Shown here: one piece after another, positions 1 to 8,957 of the stretch | How positions within the stretch are numbered: the stretch's first letter is position 1 | Layout of the letters: each line of letters begins with the position of its first letter | Source: JAVVEZ01 sp032250895 | Lineage (GTDB): Bacteria; Pseudomonadota; Gammaproteobacteria; Pseudomonadales; Pseudohongiellaceae | Direction of reading: 5' to 3' | DNA length: 49,223 nt | NCBI GenBank assembly: GCA_032250895.1 | Contig: JAVVEZ010000019.1 | Location: forward strand, 1-49,223 | Position numbers and translations under genes: made by a program | Notes under the pieces: model-generated | What the model saw: the letters and a program-made list of their open reading frames with translations, nothing else | What the model was told of the DNA's origin: nothing | The model's database searches: none

Positions 1-701
1 CCCGTGAAGAGGATCTGGACAATCTGCTGGATGCCGTCATGAACGAGTCGCCGCCCGATGCCGTGGGCGTCGTGGATACCATGGGTTGCGCGCTGCCACA
101 GGCCATCAAGTACCTGGTGAAAAAAGTGCGCAACAAGACCGGGCTGCCCGTCGAAATTCATACCCACAACGACTTTGGCATGGGTGTGGCCACCGAGCTG
201 GCCGCCGTCGAGGTGGGAGCTTCCGTGGTGCATAGCTGCGTGAATGGTCTGGGCGAACGAACCGGCAATGCCGCCATGGAAGAACTGGTACTGGCGCTGG
301 AAGTGTTGTACGGGATCCCCATGGGCTATGACATGAAGCAATTTCCGGCCTTGTTCGAGTTGGTGTCAAGACTGAGCAATATTCCCATTGCCGTGAACAA
401 ACCGGTGGGCGGGGCTCGTAATTTCACCCGTGAATCCGGTATCGGTGTGGACCTGGTCATCAAGGATCCGCTGGTGATGTTTGGTACCCACCCGGCGCTT
501 ACCGGCCGACAGGGAGACATCGTGCTGGGCAAGAAGAGCGGCAAACGCTCCATTACCTTCAATCTGGAACTGATGGGTGTACAGGACACACCGGATGAAG
601 CGGTATCCGAAATCCTGAAACGGGTGAAGGAGCTGGGTATCAAGAAGAAAACGATCATCACGGATGATGAATTCAGGACGATAGTCAAAGCTGTTTTGTA
701 G
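1..701 (+). CDS. LeuA/homocitrate synthase-like acyltransferase, 3' part
   Basis: The reading frame is open from the left edge (first full codon at base 3), so the 5' part lies outside the window; 232 residues are visible. The HMGL-like TIM-barrel core is clear: a VDTMG strand, the metal-binding HTHND motif at bases 159–173, and an NGLGERTGNA segment typical of 2-isopropylmalate synthase, homocitrate synthase and related Claisen-type acyltransferases. These enzymes condense acetyl-CoA with a 2-oxo acid. The C-terminal part is a short helical tail; there is no LeuA regulatory domain of about 130 residues, so it resembles the shorter homocitrate-synthase/LeuA-like subgroup rather than feedback-regulated LeuA. 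The 2-oxo acid substrate cannot be told from sequence. It converges on the esterase gene with a 15-base gap. Confidence 0.85.
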   Translation, partial: REEDLDNLLDAVMNESPPDAVGVVDTMGCALPQAIKYLVKKVRNKTGLPVEIHTHNDFGMGVATELAAVEVGASVVHSCVNGLGERTGNAAMEELVLALEVLYGIPMGYDMKQFPALFELVSRLSNIPIAVNKPVGGARNFTRESGIGVDLVIKDPLVMFGTHPALTGRQGDIVLGKKSGKRSITFNLELMGVQDTPDEAVSEILKRVKELGIKKKTIITDDEFRTIVKAVL

Positions 702-716
702 AAAACCTTGAATCGC

Positions 717-1601
717 TCACAGCACGCGATGCAAGAAGTCGGCAACTTTGCGAATATACGGCGTTTGAAAATACTCACCAGAGGTATGCTGGGCCTCCAA
801 CAGCCATTCCACTTCAACCGGCCGGCCCTGTGTCCGATAGGCGCTTGCCAGCTCCAGTGACTGGTTGATGGGCACCTGATTGTCCTGAATGCCATGCAGG
901 ATCAGCAAGGGCGGGGCGTTCATGTCAACCTGATGTACCGGGCTGGCCATGTGCAGCAGTTCCTTGATGGCCGGGTCTGTCGGGGCCTTGCCCAGCAGTA
1001 ATTCCAGGGCCGATACACGGACACTGAGGCCATGTGGGGTGGACTGATGCAGAATGCTTTCAAAATTGGTGGGGCCGGAATAGTCGATGATGGCCTGTAC
1101 CGCAGAGCTGATGCCTGCATGATTCCCCAATTCTCCCTCCAGGGCCGCCTCATCACCGGTAAGGCCTGCCAGGGCTGCCAAATGGCCCCCGGAGGAATAA
1201 CCCCAGAGGACTATCTGGTCGGGCCGATAGGCATACTGCCCGGCATGGGCACGCAGGAAACGGATGGCGGCCTTGATGTCGTGCATCTGGGCCGGAAAGG
1301 CCGCTTCCGGGCTGTTTCTGAAATCAAGGCTGGCCAGGGCGAAGCCTTCGGCAACGATGGCCAGTACGGGCGGCTTGTTCTTGCTCCCGGCACGCCAGGC
1401 CCCTCCGTGGATCCAGATCACCAGCGGCGCGGCACTTTCCGTTTCGGGCAGGTATAAATCCAGCAGCAGGCGGCGTTCCCCGACGCTCGCATATTCAATG
1501 TCAGTGATGGTCGTCATGGCTTGTCCCTCAAGCGAAAGTGTGGACAGGATCAATGCCAGACAGGCTGCAATCCGGCGCGACAGTGGGACGGAATAAACCA
1601 T
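717..1601 (-). CDS. Secreted alpha/beta-hydrolase (BD-FAE/carboxylesterase-like)
   Basis: This 294-residue alpha/beta-hydrolase has a cleavable-looking signal peptide in the first ~28 residues. The oxyanion motif HGGAW is at residues 65–69, the nucleophile elbow GYSSGG has Ser136, an acid candidate is Asp240 in HGIQDNQVP, and the catalytic His is probably His272 in EAQHTSGEYF. HGG plus GxSxG places it with the hormone-sensitive-lipase/BD-FAE esterases that cleave carboxylic esters. I start it at the ATG at 1601 because GAGGAG sits six bases upstream on the minus strand; a TTG two codons earlier is less likely. With an export signal and ester-cleaving neighbours it may act on phenolic or other esters in the periplasm, which is inference. 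The substrate is unknown. Confidence 0.85.
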   Translation of the reverse strand: MVYSVPLSRRIAACLALILSTLSLEGQAMTTITDIEYASVGERRLLLDLYLPETESAAPLVIWIHGGAWRAGSKNKPPVLAIVAEGFALASLDFRNSPEAAFPAQMHDIKAAIRFLRAHAGQYAYRPDQIVLWGYSSGGHLAALAGLTGDEAALEGELGNHAGISSAVQAIIDYSGPTNFESILHQSTPHGLSVRVSALELLLGKAPTDPAIKELLHMASPVHQVDMNAPPLLILHGIQDNQVPINQSLELASAYRTQGRPVEVEWLLEAQHTSGEYFQTPYIRKVADFLHRVL

Positions 1602-1694
1602 GGTCAACTCCTCGTTGAACAGCGCAAGAGTATCTTGAGCAGGAGGTTCTTATAGCAGAAAGCTTTTTGGGCGGCAAGCCAGCGCCTAAATTGT

Positions 1695-1712
1695 GTTATG
1701 GAATTCAATAAC
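1695..1712. promoter_or_regulatory. Near-palindrome between divergent genes (operator candidate)
   Basis: GTTATGGAATTCAATAAC is an 18-base inverted repeat with one mismatched pair, centred on GAATTC. It lies in the ~200-base gap between the divergently transcribed esterase (minus strand) and FAH-family gene (plus strand), where a shared operator would be expected. No regulator gene is adjacent, so its function is a guess from position and symmetry. Confidence 0.3.
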
Positions 1713-1801
1713 TTGTTAGACTGTGCCTTGCATCTGAAACCCGCAGACCGGCGCCGGAATGCATGTGCTTGATACATCGAAACCCAGGGAGAAGTAAAAT
1801 C

Positions 1802-2488
1802 ATGGTGTCCTTTGCAATAGACCCGCCATCCATACCCGTCGTACCCATTGCGGGCTCCGAAGCCGTGTTCCCGGTTCACAGAATTTACTGTGTCGGTAAA
1901 AATTATGCAGCGCATATCCGTGAAATGGGGGGGACGCCTGGGCGTGAACCCCCCTGTTTTTTCATGAAACCGGCCGATGCCATAGTAACATCCGGGCAGG
2001 TGCCTTATCCGTCGGCAACGGCAAATTATCATTACGAAGCTGAACTGGTCATTGCCCTTGGTCGTGCCGGGACAAATATTCCCCGGCATGAGGCCCTGGC
2101 GCATGTCTATGCCTATGCTGTCGGTCTGGATATGACGCGCCGGGATTTGCAGACGGCTGCGGCAAGAGTGGGCCTGCCCTGGGATACCGGTAAAGGCTTC
2201 GATCATTCCGCACCCATTTCCGCGCTCCACAGGGTGAGCGAAAGCGGGCATTTTTCCTCTGGTGCGCTGCGCCTGCATGTCAATGGCGAGCTGCGCCAGG
2301 ATGCTGATTTGAGCGAACTGATCTGGAAAAATGACGAAATCATTGCCGAGCTGTCGAGGTATTATGACCTGCAGGCAGGTGACTTGATTTATACCGGCAC
2401 ACCTGCCGGTGTCGGTGCCGTTGTACGCGGGGATGTTCTGGAGGCCAGCGTGGAGAACCTCGATCAGTTGCGAGTCACGATTGTCTGA
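1802..2488 (+). CDS. Fumarylacetoacetate hydrolase-family enzyme (fumarylpyruvate hydrolase-like)
   Basis: A 228-residue FAH-fold enzyme. The N-terminal YCVGKNYAAHIREMG segment and PCFFMKPADA are typical of the fumarylpyruvate hydrolase/acylpyruvase branch. The metal-binding Glu pair is in YEAELVIALGRAG, followed by a DMTRRDLQ lid segment and the C-terminal YTGTPAGVGAV loop. Enzymes of this branch hydrolyse 3-fumarylpyruvate from the gentisate pathway, or decarboxylate/hydrolyse related 2-oxo acids. The chosen ATG has GGAGAA upstream (about 1790–1795); an in-frame start 13 codons earlier has no ribosome site and adds atypical residues. No gentisate dioxygenase or maleylpyruvate isomerase is visible nearby, so the exact substrate remains open. 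It fits the aromatic-catabolic flavour of this region. Confidence 0.85.
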   Translation: MVSFAIDPPSIPVVPIAGSEAVFPVHRIYCVGKNYAAHIREMGGTPGREPPCFFMKPADAIVTSGQVPYPSATANYHYEAELVIALGRAGTNIPRHEALAHVYAYAVGLDMTRRDLQTAAARVGLPWDTGKGFDHSAPISALHRVSESGHFSSGALRLHVNGELRQDADLSELIWKNDEIIAELSRYYDLQAGDLIYTGTPAGVGAVVRGDVLEASVENLDQLRVTIV

Positions 2489-2972
2489 AATTTTATATTG
2501 AATGGTTTAAAAAAGAAAAATTATTTGTTTTAAAATTTCTGAAAATTCATCATCACTTGAAAAAGATATGAGGATGAGCTAACATGCCAGCCCTGTCATG
2601 GAATGACGGATTAATCAGAGTTTACCTGGCACGGTTCCAGGCAGGCCTATAAAAAAATCAAGATCAGGCCGAAAGTTTTCATCAGGGCAACGACAGCTTG
2701 TTTCCCTGGCTCATTCTTAAGTGAACCTCTATTGATAGAGGTGCATTTAAATAATCACTCATCAGAAACAGAAAATTTATTTTCCTGGTTTTTTGCGGCC
2801 GGAATTTTTTAAAAATTAAGGCATTGCATACCTTTAAGGCAACGCTGAACGAGTCGTCATCCCCGCGCAGGCGGGAATGACGGCCCTTAATCAGCATTAT
2901 TTTAAATAATTCGCCGTAATCTTCATATTTTCTGTTTACCGCTGATGATCAATTGATCAAAGAGGTTAATTC
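2489..2972. other. AT-rich intergenic region with one REP-like hairpin
   Basis: There are 484 bases between the FAH-family and MetE-like genes. The stretch is notably AT-rich compared with the flanking genes and contains A/T tracts. The only structure I can support is the REP-like hairpin at 2855–2882. A minus-strand reading frame of 71 codons covers 2682–2897, but it has no ribosome site or recognisable protein and runs through the repeat, so I do not call it a gene. Confidence 0.6.
2855..2882. repeat. REP-like hairpin (TCATCCCCGCGCAG...ATGACG type)
   Basis: CGTCATCCCCGC pairs with GCGGGAATGACG around a GCAG loop, with one mismatch. Related copies occur at 42286–42298 and 42326–42350, and a variant at 43558–43587, all in intergenic DNA. 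It is a short interspersed palindromic repeat of the kind widespread in proteobacterial genomes. Confidence 0.7.
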
Positions 2973-4088
2973 ATGAAAAAAAATCCACCATTCAGGGCAG
3001 ATCACGTAGGCAGTCTGTTAAGAACGCCGGAACTGCACAAGGCCAGAGTACAACATGAAGCCGGACAGATATGTTCTGAAGATCTGAAGACTGCTGAAAA
3101 CAACAGCATCAGAGAGATTGTCAGGATACAGCAAGAGGCGGGACTCAAGGTTATTACCGATGGAGAACAGCGGCGTACTTTTTTTCATGTTGATTTTCTG
3201 GAAAAAATTTCAGGTGTTAAGGCCTCTATTGCCGGTTACGAAATAAAATTTCGTGGCGGCAACAAGGATGTTACGCTGGCTCCGCCGATACTCGAGGTTG
3301 GCGACAAGTTGCGTCGGGATCAGGGACTTGCCACCGACGATTTCAGGTTTCTTCAATCTGTGACACCTGAAGGTCATGTTGCCAAGGTCTGTATTCCGTC
3401 ACCCAGCATGTTGCATTTTCGTGGCGGACGCGATTGCATTGATGAAACGGCTTATCCCGATCTGGACCAATTTTTCGAGGATCTGGCGCGGATCTATCGG
3501 GAAGAAATTGCCGAACTGGCCAGCCTGGGCTGCCGCTATCTGCAACTCGATGATACTAATCTGGCCTATTTGTGTGACCCTGAACACCGGCAACGAGTGA
3601 GCGAGCTGGGCGAGAACCCGGATGAGCTGCCGGCACTGTATGCCCGGTTGATCAGTGAATGCGTCAAGGACCGTCCTGCAGATATGGCTGTTGGCATTCA
3701 TTTGTGCCGGGGTAATCATCGCAGCGCCTGGGCCGCTGAAGGCGGTTACGAGCCAGTGGCCGAGGTGATGTTCAATGAGACGGATGTGGATGCCTTTTTC
3801 CTGGAATATGATGATGCCCGTTCCGGGGGCTTCAGTCCCTTGCGCTTCGTGCCGAAGGACAAGCGTGTCGTACTGGGTCTGGTCAGTTCAAAGGTTCCGA
3901 CGCTTGAAAGCAGGGATGAGATCAAGGGGCGTATCCAAGAAGCTGCGCAGTTCATTGATCTGGAACAATGCTGTCTGAGCCCGCAATGTGGGTTTTCGAG
4001 CACTCATGAAGGCAATGATCTGAGTTTTTCCCAGCAGTCGGCCAAACTCAGGCTGGTGGCGGATATTGCCGCTGAAGTCTGGGGCTGA
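2973..4088 (+). CDS. Cobalamin-independent methionine synthase-like methyltransferase (MetE C-terminal domain family)
   Basis: This 371-residue protein corresponds to the C-terminal catalytic half of MetE (COG0620) without the N-terminal half. It opens with the family's RADHVGSLLRTPEL. Likely zinc ligands are His243 and Cys245 (GIHLCRGN), Cys339 (SPQCGFSS), and a Glu at 269 or 278. Stand-alone proteins of this type (YxjG/YxjH-like) transfer methyl groups to thiols such as homocysteine, but some members act on other methyl donors, so a demethylase role on methoxy or sulfur compounds is possible in this catabolic setting (inference). AGAGG lies about ten bases before the ATG. It is followed by 110 bases and the TonB-dependent receptor on the same strand. 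Confidence 0.85.
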   Translation: MKKNPPFRADHVGSLLRTPELHKARVQHEAGQICSEDLKTAENNSIREIVRIQQEAGLKVITDGEQRRTFFHVDFLEKISGVKASIAGYEIKFRGGNKDVTLAPPILEVGDKLRRDQGLATDDFRFLQSVTPEGHVAKVCIPSPSMLHFRGGRDCIDETAYPDLDQFFEDLARIYREEIAELASLGCRYLQLDDTNLAYLCDPEHRQRVSELGENPDELPALYARLISECVKDRPADMAVGIHLCRGNHRSAWAAEGGYEPVAEVMFNETDVDAFFLEYDDARSGGFSPLRFVPKDKRVVLGLVSSKVPTLESRDEIKGRIQEAAQFIDLEQCCLSPQCGFSSTHEGNDLSFSQQSAKLRLVADIAAEVWG

Positions 4089-4198
4089 GGGCATCCAGTT
4101 TTTGCTTCCTTTATAGACTACTCTTTAATACACTCACTTTGTTTGTTGTGATCGAAGAGATGAGCCGGTTAAATAGATAATCAAAAGGGGAAGCAAAA

Positions 4199-7100
4199 AT
4201 GACCACGATTCATAAAACCAGAAAATCCACCCACTCTCACCAACATTCTCGCCGCCATTTTTTGGTCTCTGCGCTGGCAGCCGCCATTGCCGCCAGTACG
4301 GGGGCGGTCCATGCCCAGGAAGCTGCCAGCGGTCCGCTGGAGGAAATTGCCGTTACCGGCTCCCGCATCCGTGCTCCTGGCCTTACTGCGCCAACCCCGG
4401 TGACCTCTGTGGGTGCTGCCGAACTCGGCAACATGGCTCCCGGCAACCTCATTGAATCCATCAGTCAACTACCGCAATTCTTCAATAACACCACGCAGAA
4501 CAACCCAGGCAATTTCTTTCAGTCTTCCGGTTCCGGCGGGCTCAATATCCGCGGCATGGGCGTCAACCGGACCCTGGTGTTGCTGGATGGACGCCGCTCC
4601 ACGCCGACCAACCGCGTGGGTGTCAGTGACATCAATATTTTCCCCGAAGCGCTGGTGGAACGTCTCGAAGTCGTGACAGGGGGTGCTTCTGCCTCCTACG
4701 GGACGGATGCGGTGGCCGGTGTCGCCAACTTTATTCTCAACAAGGACTTCGATGGGGTGGATACCCATGTGCAGGGCGGCTCGACCACGCGCGGAGACAA
4801 TGAGAACTGGGAGGCCTCTTTCGCCTTCGGCACGGATGTCACCGATCGCCTGCATATGTTGTTTTCAACCGAGTTTTTCCAACAGAACCGGGTGTTTACC
4901 TTTGACGACCGCAACTGGTTCCAGAGTTTTGGCACGGTCACCAATCCCCAGTTTCTGGCCACGGGTCAGGGGCCCCGGGATCTGATCCTGCCCAATGTGG
5001 TTTCATCGCGTACCACACTGGGCGGCGTCATCGATGCACCCGGTTCGGCGATCAACAGATTGCAATTCAATTCCGACGGTACCTTGACACCCTTCGTCAA
5101 CAGCGATGTCGCGGCCGTAAACACCGGCACTTTTTCGCAGTCGATCACCAATGGCGGCAGTGGCACACTGAACAGCAATCTGCGTCCGACGCTTGCACCT
5201 GAAGCGGAACGTGGCAATGCCTTTACCTATTGGGATTACGACGTCAGCGATAATCTCAATGTCTACGTGCAGGGACTGTGGGGCAAGAATCAATCGACCA
5301 GCACCAACCTGGGCGGCGTCTTTCAGGGTGCCAACCGGCTGGTGATCTTCAAGGAGAACGCCTTTTTGCCGGAGTCCGTACGCCAGACCATGGAAGCGGA
5401 AGGACGGGATTCCTTCACATTCAATCGTATTGGCGGGCCGGATGACCTGGCGGCGACAGCGTTCACGAAGACAGAAAGCAACACCTTTTCGGGTACAGTG
5501 GGTTTTGATCTGACCATCGATCAGGCCGGCTTTTTCCAGGACTGGCAGGTGCACAGTTATTATCAGGCCGGCCGCAACAAGCAGCGTGGCCGCCAGCAGG
5601 GCGGCATTCGTCTCGACCGACTGTCAGCCGCCAGTGACGCGGTGAGCGATCCAGCGACCGGCTCTATCGTATGCCGGGCGGCGCTCATCGATCCCGAGAA
5701 TTTCGGCAATTGTGTTCCGATCAATCTCTTTGGCGCCGGCAATGCCTCGCAGGAAGCCCTGGATTATGTGATCGACTTCGAACCGGGCCAGACCATCACG
5801 ACACCGCTTTTCTTCTCTGATACCGGTTTCGACCTGGGCCGGGAGCTGACCTACGAAACCCAGGAAGCCAAGCTGATCAAGACCAACACGACCGAGCATC
5901 TGTTCGAGCTGTCGGCCGACGGTCAGGTTTATGAAGGCTGGGGTGCGGGACCCATTTCGCTGGCTACGGGTGTCTCCTGGCGGCGCGAGCAGTTGACGAC
6001 GATCGTGCTGGATCCGACCAATCCCTCGGCCGACCCCAGTAACCGGCCGGTGTCTAACCCCTCCGTGCGGCCGGCCATCGTGGGCAGCGCGGCCCTGTTG
6101 CGCTCAGCGGTCATGTTCTCGAATGTCCCCAACCTCAAGGGCAGTTTCGAGGTCAAGGAGGCCTTTGGCGAACTGCTGGTTCCCGTGCTCTCGGATGCGC
6201 CCTTCGTGCAGCAGCTCAACCTGAGTCTGGCCGGACGCTTTGCCGACTATACCGGCAGCGGCACGATCTGGGCCTGGAAGTTCGGTGGAGACTGGCAGAT
6301 CAATGATGAACTGCGCCTGCGTACCACCGGATCCCATGACGTGCGGGCGGCGACATTGGCGGAACGGCTCGACTCACTGGGCAGTTCCGGCTCCTTTACG
6401 GATCCCGAATTCAATAATTCCCAGTTTGACGCGACGGTCATCATCGGCGGCAATGCGAACGTGGCGCCGGAAGAGGCGGATACGGTGACGGTGGGCGCCG
6501 TCTATCAACCCGCCTGGCTGAGCGGCTTCTCGGCCACGGTCGATTATTACCGCATCCATATCAGTGGCGCCATTGGCCAGTTGGGACAGCAGCGCATCGT
6601 GGATGACTGCTTTGCCGGTGCACAGAATTTGTGCGACCTGATCGACAGGGATCCGGTTACCAATCGGGTCCAGCTGATTCGGAATGTGTTTCTGAACATC
6701 GCCGAGACCCAGGCCGAAGGCATCGATCTGGAGTTCAACTATAATGCCTCGCTGGATCTCTTCGGGGGCGGTGCCGAATCGCTGAACTGGCGCTTCCTGG
6801 GCACCTGGCTGAACGAAAATTCGATCACCAACCCCGGGGCACCAAAGGTGGAGCAGGCCGGTGAAACGGGCGTTCTGTCGCTGCCCGAATTCAAGTTTAC
6901 GACCAATATCACCTACAACAACGGGCCGGTGTCCGTTTTCCTGCAGGAGCGCTGGATCGATCAGGGCCTGCTCGACGGTGACGAGACAACGGGCGTCGAG
7001 ATCGACAACAACAGGGTGCGGGGAGCCTTCTATACCGATTTGCGAGCATCCTACACCTCCGAGACGAGCAGTGGCGGATCCTGGGAAGTCTATGGCACCG

Positions 7101-7237
7101 TCACCAACCTGCTCGATGAAAACCCGCCGGTGACGGCCGGGTTCAGCGGTTTTACCGCCTCATCCATACAAACCAACCAGGGACTGTTTGATGTACTGGG
7201 CCGACGCTTTGTGGCCGGTGTACGCCTGCGCTACTGA
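4199..7237 (+). CDS. TonB-dependent outer-membrane receptor
   Basis: A 1012-residue TonB-dependent transporter. An Arg-rich start and hydrophobic stretch give a signal peptide with cleavage likely after VHA39. A TonB-box-like segment (LEEIAVTGSRI, about 47–57) follows, then the plug domain with LNIRGMGVNRTLVLLDGRRS and VERLEVVTGGASASYGTDAVAGVANFI split across about residues 115–180, and a long beta-barrel ending in an aromatic residue (VRLRY). The family imports ligands such as siderophores, vitamins, sugars or aromatic compounds across the outer membrane. GGGGAAG just before the ATG is a strong ribosome site. Placed beside an aromatic-acid MFS carrier and degradative enzymes, it may import a phenolic ester or oligomer; the ligand is not determinable here. 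Confidence 0.93.
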   Translation: MTTIHKTRKSTHSHQHSRRHFLVSALAAAIAASTGAVHAQEAASGPLEEIAVTGSRIRAPGLTAPTPVTSVGAAELGNMAPGNLIESISQLPQFFNNTTQNNPGNFFQSSGSGGLNIRGMGVNRTLVLLDGRRSTPTNRVGVSDINIFPEALVERLEVVTGGASASYGTDAVAGVANFILNKDFDGVDTHVQGGSTTRGDNENWEASFAFGTDVTDRLHMLFSTEFFQQNRVFTFDDRNWFQSFGTVTNPQFLATGQGPRDLILPNVVSSRTTLGGVIDAPGSAINRLQFNSDGTLTPFVNSDVAAVNTGTFSQSITNGGSGTLNSNLRPTLAPEAERGNAFTYWDYDVSDNLNVYVQGLWGKNQSTSTNLGGVFQGANRLVIFKENAFLPESVRQTMEAEGRDSFTFNRIGGPDDLAATAFTKTESNTFSGTVGFDLTIDQAGFFQDWQVHSYYQAGRNKQRGRQQGGIRLDRLSAASDAVSDPATGSIVCRAALIDPENFGNCVPINLFGAGNASQEALDYVIDFEPGQTITTPLFFSDTGFDLGRELTYETQEAKLIKTNTTEHLFELSADGQVYEGWGAGPISLATGVSWRREQLTTIVLDPTNPSADPSNRPVSNPSVRPAIVGSAALLRSAVMFSNVPNLKGSFEVKEAFGELLVPVLSDAPFVQQLNLSLAGRFADYTGSGTIWAWKFGGDWQINDELRLRTTGSHDVRAATLAERLDSLGSSGSFTDPEFNNSQFDATVIIGGNANVAPEEADTVTVGAVYQPAWLSGFSATVDYYRIHISGAIGQLGQQRIVDDCFAGAQNLCDLIDRDPVTNRVQLIRNVFLNIAETQAEGIDLEFNYNASLDLFGGGAESLNWRFLGTWLNENSITNPGAPKVEQAGETGVLSLPEFKFTTNITYNNGPVSVFLQERWIDQGLLDGDETTGVEIDNNRVRGAFYTDLRASYTSETSSGGSWEVYGTVTNLLDENPPVTAGFSGFTASSIQTNQGLFDVLGRRFVAGVRLRY

Positions 7238-7257
7238 TATAAGACCTGCGGAATCGA

Positions 7258-7284
7258 GCCGGCGTGCCTTTCGGGGCCGTCGGC
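7258..7284. terminator. Hairpin between convergent genes, possible terminator
   Basis: GCCGGCG pairs with CGTCGGC (one G–T pair) around a loop, between the convergent TonB-dependent receptor and MFS genes. The downstream T-rich tract is weak (cttccttttcc), so Rho-independent termination is only plausible. Confidence 0.4.
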
Positions 7285-7320
7285 CTGATTCAGTGCCTTC
7301 CTTTTCCTGACCACATTATC

Positions 7321-8697
7321 TTATGCCGGTGCCTGGACTGTCTTTGGTAGCGCCGGGATATCGTCCAGTTGGAAACCATCGAAACGTTTATAGCAGATCC
7401 GGGCGAGCAGAGAGGCGGCAATCACGCCGATGACCATGGGGATGGCCGCTGCCACGAACAGGGTCTGCATGGGCAGCCCCATGCCGATCAGAATGCCGCC
7501 AGCCAGGGGCCCGATGATGGCACCAAAGCGGGCAATCGCCAATGCCAGGCCAACGCCCTTGGAACGGCAGTTGGTGGGGTAGAGCAGACCCGCCGAGGCG
7601 TTGTTGCCAAACTGGGAGCCCAGCACGGCAAAGCCGGACAGGGCGGCAAAAAAAGCCAGCCCCCCGTGTGACAGGCCTTCACTGCCGACCATGGCGATGG
7701 CGGGGCCTGCGATGACAAACAACAAGGCGATAATGGCAAAACCAAAGCGATCGAGAAGCATGGAGATCAGCAGACCGCCAAAGGTTCCCCCCAGGTGATA
7801 AAGGCTGCTGGTGAGAGCGGCTTCGTCCGCAGGGATGCCATTATTTTCAAATAAAAGTGGCATCCAGCTATTGAGAAAGTAGTTGGCCATCAGGGAGGTG
7901 GCGAAACAAATCCACAGCAGGGGCGTGATGAGCGCCAGTCCACCCTTGAACAAATCCCGGGTACTGCTGATATCGGTGGCCATTTCCAGCGGGTTCACAA
8001 AACTCGTATCGCCAGCGATGCTCAGGTCCGGGCGCATGATGCGTGCCGTCCTGACCAGTTGTGCGTGACGCCGGGGCTGGGTTGCCAGGTATTTTACCGA
8101 CTCCGGCAGTACAAACAGCAGGCACAGGGCAATCAGAATCGGGATCAGGCCGCCCAGCAGAAAGATGACCTGCCAGCCATAGGCCGGCATCAGCCAGGCC
8201 GAGACAAAGCCCGGCGTGCTGCTGCCCAGCGTAACACCCATGAACATGAGTACGATCAAACGGGCGCGAAAGCGTTTGGGCGAGAGTTCCGCATTGAGGG
8301 CAATGGTATTCGGCATCAAGCCACCGATGCCGATGCCGGTAATGAAACGCAGCACGAAGATCTGGTCCAGCGAGCTGGCCCAGATGACGGCCAGGGTGCT
8401 GAATCCGTAGATCAGACAGCCACTGATGATGGTGACTTTCCTGCCGTAGCGGTCGCCGACGAAACCCAGCAGGGGCGCTCCAAACAGGATGCCAAACAGG
8501 CTGGCGCTGAACACGGGACCAAAGGCCGCCGGGTCTATGGTCCAGAGCCGGGAAAGCTCCGGCGCGGCAAAGGACATGGCGGTAATATCGAAACCATCGG
8601 CAAACATGGCCAGAAAGCACCAGAACAGCACCTTGATATTGAACCAGCCTATTTTCTGCTCATCCACCAGTTGGTTGATCGGTATTACCTGGCTCAA
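7321..8697 (-). CDS. MFS transporter, aromatic acid:H+ symporter (AAHS/PcaK-like)
   Basis: A 12-helix MFS permease of about 458 residues. The DGFDI motif in the first helix and the GDRYGRK loop 2–3 signature with the RFITGIGIGGLMPN helix 4 segment match the AAHS branch (PcaK, BenK, VanK), which symports protocatechuate, 4-hydroxybenzoate, vanillate and similar acids with protons. I place the start at the TTG at 8697 because AGGAGG (8703–8708 on the minus strand) lies five bases upstream; a GTG at 8703 overlaps that ribosome site and is unlikely. It points away from the SMP-30/amidohydrolase run, so the 250-base divergent gap can hold a shared control region. A role in uptake of a phenolic acid is the natural reading. 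Confidence 0.88.
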   Translation of the reverse strand: MSQVIPINQLVDEQKIGWFNIKVLFWCFLAMFADGFDITAMSFAAPELSRLWTIDPAAFGPVFSASLFGILFGAPLLGFVGDRYGRKVTIISGCLIYGFSTLAVIWASSLDQIFVLRFITGIGIGGLMPNTIALNAELSPKRFRARLIVLMFMGVTLGSSTPGFVSAWLMPAYGWQVIFLLGGLIPILIALCLLFVLPESVKYLATQPRRHAQLVRTARIMRPDLSIAGDTSFVNPLEMATDISSTRDLFKGGLALITPLLWICFATSLMANYFLNSWMPLLFENNGIPADEAALTSSLYHLGGTFGGLLISMLLDRFGFAIIALLFVIAGPAIAMVGSEGLSHGGLAFFAALSGFAVLGSQFGNNASAGLLYPTNCRSKGVGLALAIARFGAIIGPLAGGILIGMGLPMQTLFVAAAIPMVIGVIAASLLARICYKRFDGFQLDDIPALPKTVQAPA

Positions 8698-8898
8698 AGG
8701 CACCTCCTGTTATCGATCCGGTTGATTATTATTCTGGAACCCTGCCAATGGCGGCCTGGTATCTTCATTGCTGCCGGGAACGGGGCTGTTGTCAATTTGA
8801 ACCGAAAGTAAACTACTCCGTCACGATAAGCAAGAAAATGCCATTGCGCCATAGAGTAATGCTCCATGAGTATGTAGAATCGGGCATGTGGCAGATGG

Positions 8899-8926
8899 CA
8901 TTGTTTTCTGTGAGTTGAAAACAATG
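8899..8926. promoter_or_regulatory. Perfect 10-base inverted repeat upstream of SMP-30 gene
   Basis: CATTGTTTTC and GAAAACAATG are separated by eight bases, within the divergent gap between the MFS carrier and the SMP-30 gene and 31 bases before the latter's start. Position and symmetry suggest a transcription factor operator. It has no T-tract, so it is not a standard terminator. Confidence 0.4.
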
Positions 8927-8957
8927 GCTAAGACAATAAAACGCTAAAGGGGGTTTG

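Noticed and set aside
2682..2897. Minus-strand 71-codon frame in the AT-rich gap
   Set aside because: It crosses the REP-like repeat, lacks a ribosome site and resembles no protein.
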